Shown: in pieces, positions 1 to 5,569 of the stretch
How positions within the stretch are numbered: position 1 is the first letter of the stretch
Layout of the letters: every line of letters starts with the position of its first letter
Origin: Bacteroidota bacterium
GTDB taxonomy: Bacteria > Bacteroidota > Ignavibacteria > Ignavibacteriales > Ignavibacteriaceae
Length of the DNA: 6,635 bases
Assembly: GCA_024278655.1 (NCBI GenBank)
Contig: JAJRSV010000054.1
Coordinates: 1-6,635 of the forward strand
Direction: 5' to 3'
Translations under genes and position numbers: made by a program
Notes under the pieces: model-generated
What the model was told of the DNA's origin: nothing
Database searches by the model: none
Seen by the model: the letters and a program-made list of their open reading frames with translations, nothing else

Positions 1-1
1 A

Positions 2-91
2 GCAGGCACAACACTCTCCAAGCCATCGCGTTTCATTTCCGAAATATCAGCTAACGTAGCCGAGGGCTGGTTGATTGAGGATGATTATTGA
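2..91 (+). CDS. C-terminal end of a probable UvrD/PcrA-type DNA helicase (5' part outside window)
   Basis: Frame 2 of the plus strand is open from the window edge to a TGA at 89-91 and encodes 29 residues containing the stretch SKPSRFISEI. A PSRF(L/I)xEI motif close to the C-terminus is characteristic of superfamily 1 UvrD/Rep/PcrA helicases, which unwind DNA 3' to 5' in repair and replication restart. The following residues, about 14 including EGWLIEDDY, would be a short variable tail. None of the helicase motifs (Walker A, DExx box, motif VI) is visible because only the last 30 codons lie here, so the family call rests on one motif. The gene converges on the minus-strand gene ending at 312, leaving a 220-base spacer with no obvious rho-independent terminator for it. 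Confidence 0.5.
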   Translation, partial: AGTTLSKPSRFISEISANVAEGWLIEDDY

Positions 92-282
92 GGAACAAAG
101 TGCCTCAAAACCAAGGGGGATATCTTTTCAATCGTCTTTTTAGGACTTAATATTTTCTTGCATCCTTTATTGATATTAAAAGGATGGGAAGGGAAAAATA
201 TATTATTGTCCTAACAAGAGGAATGAAACGGAAAATATTTAAACCGGAAATATTTAATTTATTAAATTATTCAATCGTTGTT

Positions 283-305
283 CACGAAGCTTCGCTTCGT
301 GCTAC
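283..305. repeat. Perfect hairpin just past the stop of the 312-3449 gene
   Basis: CACGAAGC at 283-290 and GCTTCGTG at 294-301 form a perfect 8-bp stem around a TTC loop, followed by CTAC at 302-305. It lies 7 bases beyond the stop codon of the minus-strand gene, so it could act as a 3' end or mRNA-stabilising hairpin. No good T-run follows it on the minus strand, so a classical rho-independent terminator is doubtful. Its right arm ends GTGCTAC, the same 7-mer that ends the hairpin at 3694-3720, which suggests a dispersed palindromic repeat family. Confidence 0.5.
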
Positions 306-311
306 AAAATA

Positions 312-3300
312 TTATTCTTCTTTATTACCCGAATCATCATCCACTTTCACAGGCGGAATTTCCGCATCCAAAACTAACTTGTTGAATTTTGGTATTTCTG
401 CTTTTCTTATCGAATAAAATTTATCTAACTCTTTATTAATCAATTCGATTAGCTGATTCTTCAATTCAACGGATTGGTCAGTGGGTCTGAAATCACCGAT
501 TGAGTTCATTGTTGCAAGCGAGCTTAAACGGTTGTTTAATTTTATCGGAAAGTTTAGCGGGTCCTGCGCACTCCGGTTTTTTGTTTGATAAAGTTTGTTT
601 TCAATTTCCGTTATCTCATCAACAATCTGTTTTCCGAAATTTTTTATTGTGTCCGCCATTTCGTTATCATCAAGTTTGGAAAGAACGAGATTAATATCTT
701 TCCTCATCTTCCTTATATCTTTAATCGCTTTGTGTGTTTCTGTAAGCTTGTCTCTTATCTCAATTAGAAAATCGAATTTCGCCTCCAGGTCTTCCTGCGT
801 AGCCGAAGAGCGCGGGTCTTTTAAAATTTCAAAAGATGTTTTAAGTGTATCTTCATTAACAATCAATCTCGCGGAATAAGTGCCCGGCACCACTCTTGGA
901 CCCTGCGTTCCACCAAACCAGAGTATCAGGTTTTCAAACTTCTCTGCATCTTCGTAACGCATATTCCATACAAACTTATTCATTCCTTTTTCAATTTTTA
1001 TTTTCGGTTCGCCTTTCTTTCCTTCCGGTTTAAATGCTCTTATCCGGTTGCCTTCTTTATCTGTAATTTCAAGCTTAACGGAGTTTGTGTCGGGTTTATC
1101 TTTAAAGTAATAATTAATAACCACACCGTTAGGCGGATTGGTTCCGTTCTTTAACGAACCTTTAACATAACCGCCGCGAAGTAAGTATGTGTCTCTCGGT
1201 TTAAACAAATAGTAATCGCTGTTTAACACATCTTTATTTAACTGATGAAGCGGGGTTAAATCATCTAACACCCAGAACGAGCGCCCCTGCGTTGCAACGA
1301 CCAAATCATTTTCTTTAATTGCTAAATCCGTTATCGGCACAACGGGCAGGTTCAACTGAAACGGCTGCCAGTTTTCTCCGTCATCGAAAGAGATATACAT
1401 TCCGCTTTCCGTTCCGGCGTAAAGCAATCCTTTTCTTTCCGGGTCGGCACGAATTACACGTGTAAAATGATTTGCGTCTATTCCTTTAGTTATTTTCTTC
1501 CACGTCTTACCGTAATCGGTTGTTTTATATAAATACGGTTTGAAGTCGTCCCATTTGTACATAGTAGCCGCTACGTAAAGTCCGCCCGGTTCAAAATGGT
1601 TTACTTCAATCGAGTTAATCATTATCCATTCCGGCATAATGCTTTTCGGCGGAGTAACATTCTGCCAGTTCTTACCGCCGTCGCGGGTAATGTATATTAA
1701 GCCGTCATCGGAACCGGTCCATATTACGCCTTTTTCGTGCGGACTTTCGGCGAGCGCAAAAATGGTAGCGTAATATTCTACGCCGGTGTTATCTTTTGTG
1801 ATTGCTCCTCCCGAAGCACCTAACTTGGTTGTATCGTTTCGTGTTAAATCAGGACTGATAGCTTCCCAGCTCTGTCCTTCGTTTGTAGTCTTAAACAGTA
1901 TGTTAGCAGCAGCGTATAAAGTATTCGGATCGTGAGGAGAAAACAGTATCGGGAAGTTCCACTGGAATCTGTATTTAATATCTTTTGCACCGTAACCCAT
2001 CGGATTATCGGGCCAAATGTTTACGGCTCTCCTCTCACCCGTTTTATGATTTATTCTTGTAAGATAACCACCATACGAACCTCCGTAAACTATATCGGGA
2101 TTATCGGGCTTAGGTGCAAGCCAGCCGCTCTCGCCTCCTGCGGTCGGTTCCCAATTTCTTTCGGTTATAAAGGCACCGTCTGAGCGTGATAATATTCTTA
2201 CCGATGAATTATCCTGCTGCGCTCCGTAAATCCTGTAAGGGAAATGATTATCGGTGGTAACGCGGTAAAACTGTGCAGTCGGTTGATTGTGATAAGTAGT
2301 CCACGTTTCGCCTCCGTCGTAAGTAATCTGTGCGCCGCCATCGTCTGCGACTATCATTACATTTGAATTATCCGGTGATATCCATAAATCGTGATGATCG
2401 GCATGCGGCGTTTGAATCGATTCAAAAGTTTTACCGCCATCTTTCGAACGCCATAATCTTACGTTAAGTACATATACTTTATCTACTTCCCTAGTATCGG
2501 CATAAATTTTTGAAAAGTACCATGCCCTTTGACGCAGTTTTCTTTCGTCATTAACCTTTATCCACTTTTCGCCCCCGTCATCGGAACGGAATACACCACC
2601 GTTTTCTGCTTCGATAATTGCCCAAACTCTATCGTGATTTACGGGAGAAACAGTAACTCCTATGATTCCTATTGTTCCTTCCGGTAAACCTTCGTTACGT
2701 GTTATCTCTTTCCAGGTATCACCGCCGTCGGTTGATTTCCACAAACCGGAACCTTCACCTCCGCTCGATAAACTGTAAGGAGTTCTTTTAACGCGCCACA
2801 TCGATGCGAATAATATTCGCGGGTTAACAGGGTCCATCACCAAATCGGCGGCACCGACTTCATCGTTAACAAAAAGAATTTTTTCCCAGGTTTCTCCTCC
2901 GTCTTTACTTCTGTAAATTCCTCTTTCTTCGTTCGCTCCGAATAAGTGACCTAACACAGCCGCATAAACCAAATCGGGATTGCGCGGATGAATTCTTATT
3001 CTTAAAATATGCCGGGAGTCCTTCAAACCTATTTGCTTCCATGTTTTACCGGCATCAACCGATTTCCACATTCCGCAACCGTGCGATACATTTCCTCTTA
3101 CGGTTCCCTCTCCTCCGCCAACGTAAATAACATTCGGGTCCCACTCACTTACAGCAACAGCACCGATTGAGCCGCCGAAAAATCCATCAGAAATATTCTT
3201 CCAGGTATCTCCGCCGTTGGTAGTTTTCCAAACGCCGCCGCCCGTTCCACCGAAATAATATGTCATCGGATCTCCCGTAACACCTGTTACTGCTGCAGAT

Positions 3301-3449
3301 CTACCGCCCCTGAACGGACCGATTGGTCTGTACTCCATCGACTTGAAAAATGAAGTATCGACATTGCTTAAGTATTGTGCATTTGTTGATGAGAAAAATT
3401 GGGATAAAATAATAACAACCGGGAAGAAAAGGGAAAATATTTTTTTCAT
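312..3449 (-). CDS. Exported VPS10/sortilin-like Asp-box (BNR) repeat beta-propeller protein
   Basis: A complete 1045-residue protein. Residues 1-24 form a Sec signal peptide: MKK, a hydrophobic stretch, then probable cleavage after TNA-24 before Gln. Residues about 40-730 carry eleven Asp-box hairpins of the S/T-x-D/N-x-G-x-T/N-W type. They lie at about 76-83, 130-137, 191-198, 239-246, 289-296, 335-342, 376-383, 521-528, 588-595, 643-650 and 687-694, spaced as in one or two large beta-propellers. Residues about 770-880 look like a beta-sandwich with a PGTYSARL strand. About 885-1010 is charged and probably helical or coiled-coil. Length and layout match the roughly 1000-residue VPS10-domain/glycosyl-hydrolase-like proteins common in Bacteroidota and relatives, whose substrates are mostly unknown. 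Asp boxes are structural, so no enzymatic activity should be assumed. There is no T9SS sorting domain, so a periplasmic or otherwise exported location is likely. The start is supported by the signal peptide and an AGGAA at 3455-3459, five bases upstream of the ATG. Confidence 0.88.
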   Translation of the reverse strand: MKKIFSLFFPVVIILSQFFSSTNAQYLSNVDTSFFKSMEYRPIGPFRGGRSAAVTGVTGDPMTYYFGGTGGGVWKTTNGGDTWKNISDGFFGGSIGAVAVSEWDPNVIYVGGGEGTVRGNVSHGCGMWKSVDAGKTWKQIGLKDSRHILRIRIHPRNPDLVYAAVLGHLFGANEERGIYRSKDGGETWEKILFVNDEVGAADLVMDPVNPRILFASMWRVKRTPYSLSSGGEGSGLWKSTDGGDTWKEITRNEGLPEGTIGIIGVTVSPVNHDRVWAIIEAENGGVFRSDDGGEKWIKVNDERKLRQRAWYFSKIYADTREVDKVYVLNVRLWRSKDGGKTFESIQTPHADHHDLWISPDNSNVMIVADDGGAQITYDGGETWTTYHNQPTAQFYRVTTDNHFPYRIYGAQQDNSSVRILSRSDGAFITERNWEPTAGGESGWLAPKPDNPDIVYGGSYGGYLTRINHKTGERRAVNIWPDNPMGYGAKDIKYRFQWNFPILFSPHDPNTLYAAANILFKTTNEGQSWEAISPDLTRNDTTKLGASGGAITKDNTGVEYYATIFALAESPHEKGVIWTGSDDGLIYITRDGGKNWQNVTPPKSIMPEWIMINSIEVNHFEPGGLYVAATMYKWDDFKPYLYKTTDYGKTWKKITKGIDANHFTRVIRADPERKGLLYAGTESGMYISFDDGENWQPFQLNLPVVPITDLAIKENDLVVATQGRSFWVLDDLTPLHQLNKDVLNSDYYLFKPRDTYLLRGGYVKGSLKNGTNPPNGVVINYYFKDKPDTNSVKLEITDKEGNRIRAFKPEGKKGEPKIKIEKGMNKFVWNMRYEDAEKFENLILWFGGTQGPRVVPGTYSARLIVNEDTLKTSFEILKDPRSSATQEDLEAKFDFLIEIRDKLTETHKAIKDIRKMRKDINLVLSKLDDNEMADTIKNFGKQIVDEITEIENKLYQTKNRSAQDPLNFPIKLNNRLSSLATMNSIGDFRPTDQSVELKNQLIELINKELDKFYSIRKAEIPKFNKLVLDAEIPPVKVDDDSGNKEE

Positions 3450-3530
3450 ATATGTTCCTGTAAGAAGATTTACAACTTTTTTTAAGAATTCAAATTAATT
3501 TAATGAATCGTAATTCTTCTAACAAAAATA

Positions 3531-3672
3531 TAATTGATAAAAATATATACTGCATAACAAAACGCTTCCATCGAATTTAACTCTATACGCATCAGTAGTG
3601 AGTTCTTTATTTATTAAAGCGGTTACGTTTTATCCGGGTAAATTATCTGCTGTTAACGTAGTTAACCTCAAC
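3531..3672 (-). pseudogene. Decayed C-terminal T9SS sorting-domain remnant
   Basis: Read on the minus strand from about 3672, the sequence encodes RLTTL, then DNLPG, a TAA stop (3630-3632), NVTALINKEL, YRVKFDGS and SIYFYQL, and ends at a TAG (3519-3521). In the same order the intact gene at 5570-6635 has RLTTL, YNVLG, VITLINKEL, YEVEFDGS and GIYFYEL. The nucleotide alignment is ungapped at a constant offset of 2087 bases (3543-3672 against 5630-5759). For 3602-3670 I counted 51 of 69 identical bases by eye. The in-frame stop, the loss of the terminal VKKMILIK segment and the absence of any N-terminal part show it is dead. It resembles the right-hand gene's tail more than the tail of the 3997-5379 gene, so it is probably a relic of a duplicated gene of that type. 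Confidence 0.8.
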
Positions 3673-3677
3673 CTGTG

Positions 3678-3796
3678 TGGGGCTGACCAAAAAGTAGCAC
3701 AGATTACTAATCTGTGCTACGAATTAAACGACTATGAGCTAAAATCGAATCAAAGATTTTAACTATCTTAAATTAATTAGTTTTTGGTCAGCCCCA
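3678..3796. mobile_element. 119-bp foldback (MITE-like) element with 16-bp perfect terminal inverted repeats
   Basis: TGGGGCTGACCAAAAA at 3678-3693 is repeated exactly as its reverse complement at 3781-3796. Just inside the left end is a second perfect palindrome (3694-3720). The AT-rich interior has a further small stem, TAAAATC at 3740-3746 with GATTTTA at 3755-3761. It has no transposase and is far too short to encode one, so if mobile it would depend on an enzyme supplied elsewhere. No clear target-site duplication flanks the 16-mers. AACCTCA (3664-3670) and TGAGGTT (3805-3811) extend the symmetry outward imperfectly, so the real element may be longer, about 3664-3811. Mobility is inferred from structure only. 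Confidence 0.6.
3694..3720. repeat. Perfect 12-bp-stem hairpin inside the foldback element
   Basis: GTAGCACAGATT (3694-3705) and AATCTGTGCTAC (3709-3720) are exact reverse complements separated by an ACT loop. As single-stranded DNA or RNA this would fold very stably. It lacks a following T-run, so it is not an ordinary terminator. It abuts the left terminal inverted repeat directly with no counterpart at the right end, making the element asymmetric. Confidence 0.75.
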
Positions 3797-3915
3797 TTTA
3801 GGAGTGAGGTTGTTTTTCGATGGCGTTGTCAATCCTGCGTTGTCGCTCTCCAGAACCATTCCCTTATCCGAAGCAATAAATTTAGATTGAAATGAACAAG
3901 CCGGTGAGCCTCTAT
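3797..3915. other. Unassigned spacer between foldback element and terminator
   Basis: No gene is recognised. The left edge starts with TTTAGGAGTGAGGTTG, resembling an arm of the CTCACCCTAAAT-type repeat found at 5751-5764 in inverse orientation. The minus strand is open here through a frame reading ASDKGMVLESDNAGLTTPS before a stop inside the right terminal repeat (3788-3790). That frame has no start or ribosome-binding site and runs through the terminator hairpin, so it is not called a gene. It could be repeat sequence or the remains of the decayed gene. Confidence 0.3.
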
Positions 3916-3943
3916 AAAAAAGCCCCGACAAAATGCCGGGGCT
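3916..3943 (-). terminator. Rho-independent terminator of the 3997-5379 gene
   Basis: AGCCCCG (3921-3927) and CGGGGCT (3937-3943) form a GC-rich 7-bp stem with a 9-base loop. Read on the minus strand, the stem is followed at once by a run of U residues (A-run 3916-3921 on the plus strand). It lies about 54 bases past the stop codon at 3997. The plus side also has a T-run (3946-3951 and beyond), so it may work in both directions and would separate the 3997-5379 gene from the 312-3449 gene downstream. Confidence 0.85.
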
Positions 3944-3996
3944 AATTTTTTCTTTTTATTCTTTTCGGAAAAAGTAAAAATAAGTTCCTTTGCTTC

Positions 3997-5379
3997 TTAC
4001 TTCATTAAGATCATTTTCTTAACCGAATTGAAACTGCCTGATTTTAAGTTATAAATGTATATACCACTCGTCAACTCCGAAGCATCGAATGTTACTTGGT
4101 ACTTACCGGCTTTTTGAATTCCGTTTACCAACGTTGCAACCGTTTCGCCGAGCAGGTTATATACTTCTAACGATACGAATCCGTCCTGAGCAACAGAGTA
4201 ATCAATTACTGTACTCGGGTTAAACGGGTTCGGATAGTTTTGTTCAAGTGTGAATTCAAGCGGTGTTATTACTTCAACCGTAACCTCGTTTGAATATTCG
4301 AACGAACCGTCGTAATCAATTTGTTTTAACCGGTATGAATAAACACCTTCGGGAACTTCCCGGTCAACAAATGAATATACCTGTGTTTCGGTTGTTGTGC
4401 CGTATCCATCTACAAAAGCAACATTTTCGTATTCACCGTTGCTGCTTTTCCGCTGGACTTCAAATCCCTGATTGTTCATTTCAGTTGCTGTTGCCCAGCT
4501 TAACTGAACATTGCCGTTATCCGCCGTTGCGGTAAACGAAACCAATTCAACCGGAACAATGCCGTCGTCAATTGTCCAGGCATACCAGGTTGTTCCGACG
4601 TCATCTGCAATAAAGAACATTCCGTTAGTGTAACACATACTCCATTCGGTAGGAACCATTCCGGGCAGGTTGCAGGAAGCGATAAAACTTCCGTCAACAT
4701 CGCTATAAGCATAAACCATATCGCCGGCAACCGTTAAAAGATAAGTGCCGGTGTGTGCAAGTAAGTTTCCTCTCGGCCAGTTTAAATCGTGCTGAAGATC
4801 GAGTGTAAATGTATTGATAACCGAGCCGGTATTAAAATCATACGAACGGGCGGTTCCGTTTATATGATCGAACAAAATTGAACCGTCTGCAGATACACAC
4901 GCTTTAGATTGAAAGTCCTGAAAGATGCCGGTAAAGATAACATCATATCCACCGTCAAAAGGATTAGTGTGCAATCTTAACAAATCCAAACCATAGTTCT
5001 TGGCATATACTTCACCGTCAATAGGATTGAAAAATACCGCACGGAAGTCAATGCCAACATCCTGTGTTGTTATCAGATTATAATTAACATCCAATTGCGC
5101 CACTAAACCAGTACTAAAACCACCACCAACAACCCAGTAATATGTGCCGTCGAAAGCTATGCTCATAGGAACCGAGTTACCGGCAAAATTACTAAATGTA
5201 GCTTCCAGTATTCCAGTGGCAAGTAAATTGCCGGCATTTACCGGCGACTCATTACTAACGAAGTTGATGAATATGTCTGGTGTCTTGCCTTCGGTGGAAT
5301 TTGGTTTATGAGAATTTTGTGAAAAGAGCGGTTGGATAAAAAGTAGTGCAGAAACAAAAAAGTAAACTATGTTTTTCAT
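3997..5379 (-). CDS. Secreted beta-propeller-like protein with FnIII-like and T9SS type A sorting domains
   Basis: A complete 460-residue protein. Residues 1-20 are a Sec signal peptide ending PLFS before Gln. Residues about 50-272 are rich in short beta-strands and aromatic/Gly turns (AFDGTYYWVVGGG, NPIDGEVYAKNYG, TNGMFFIADD), consistent with a propeller-like sensor or binding domain; I do not recognise a specific family. Residues about 276-371 form the fibronectin-III-like module seen before sorting domains in these bacteria (PVELVSFTA, LSWATATEMNNQGFEVQR, YSYRLKQIDYDG). Residues about 376-460 are the T9SS type A sorting domain: NYPNPFNPST, VSLEVYNLLGE, TSGIYIYNL, KKMILMK. After Sec export the T9SS would carry it across the outer membrane and remove or anchor the tail. 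The ATG is preceded by AGGAGG four bases upstream. It lies 190 bases downstream of the 5570 gene and ends before a strong terminator. Function beyond secretion is unknown. Confidence 0.88.
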   Translation of the reverse strand: MKNIVYFFVSALLFIQPLFSQNSHKPNSTEGKTPDIFINFVSNESPVNAGNLLATGILEATFSNFAGNSVPMSIAFDGTYYWVVGGGFSTGLVAQLDVNYNLITTQDVGIDFRAVFFNPIDGEVYAKNYGLDLLRLHTNPFDGGYDVIFTGIFQDFQSKACVSADGSILFDHINGTARSYDFNTGSVINTFTLDLQHDLNWPRGNLLAHTGTYLLTVAGDMVYAYSDVDGSFIASCNLPGMVPTEWSMCYTNGMFFIADDVGTTWYAWTIDDGIVPVELVSFTATADNGNVQLSWATATEMNNQGFEVQRKSSNGEYENVAFVDGYGTTTETQVYSFVDREVPEGVYSYRLKQIDYDGSFEYSNEVTVEVITPLEFTLEQNYPNPFNPSTVIDYSVAQDGFVSLEVYNLLGETVATLVNGIQKAGKYQVTFDASELTSGIYIYNLKSGSFNSVKKMILMK

Positions 5380-5383
5380 TGCG

Positions 5384-5389
5384 CCTCCT
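5384..5389 (-). promoter_or_regulatory. Strong Shine-Dalgarno site for the 3997-5379 gene
   Basis: CCTCCT on the plus strand gives a perfect AGGAGG on the minus strand, four bases upstream of the ATG at 5379. It fixes the start and is notable because many Bacteroidota genes lack a strong Shine-Dalgarno; the gene at 312-3449 has only AGGAA. The spacing is slightly short. Confidence 0.75.
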
Positions 5390-5569
5390 CTATTGATGGG
5401 ATAAGTGATTTATGATAGATGAATTATTATTTTCATCATTAAATGCAAAATGCGTTTAATAATTTTAATAATCAAGAGTTTTCTTTATAAAAAATCTAAT
5501 ACGTTGTAAAGGTTTATATTACTTTTTATCACTAGGATTTAACAGCACAATAAGAAAAAATGTAAACTA

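Noticed and set aside
161..186. Inverted repeat CATCCTTT / AAAGGATG as a terminator of the helicase gene
   Set aside because: The stem is only 8 bp and AT-leaning, with a 10-base loop and no T-run on either side; chance is likely in this composition.
500..2183. Several 60-94-codon plus-strand frames opposite the 312-3449 gene
   Set aside because: They are antisense to a gene with strong domain evidence, and have no ribosome-binding sites or recognisable motifs.
312..3449. Calling the long protein a sialidase because of its BNR repeats
   Set aside because: Asp boxes occur in many non-enzymatic propellers, and I see no arginine triad or other sialidase active-site pattern to support it.
3450..3530. 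Bacteroidota-style promoter (TTAATTTG as a -7 box with an upstream TTTG) before the 312-3449 gene
   Set aside because: The second base does not fit the TAnnTTTG consensus and the spacing of about 24 bases is too long; in AT-rich DNA such matches are common.
3661..3762. Short plus-strand open frame through the foldback element
   Set aside because: About 33 codons with no start signal, lying across inverted repeats; best explained as repeat sequence read by chance.
5390..5569. Promoter with TTTACA and TATAAA before the 3997-5379 gene
   Set aside because: The spacing of about 15 bases is short and the boxes are weak; I could not separate it from AT-rich background.
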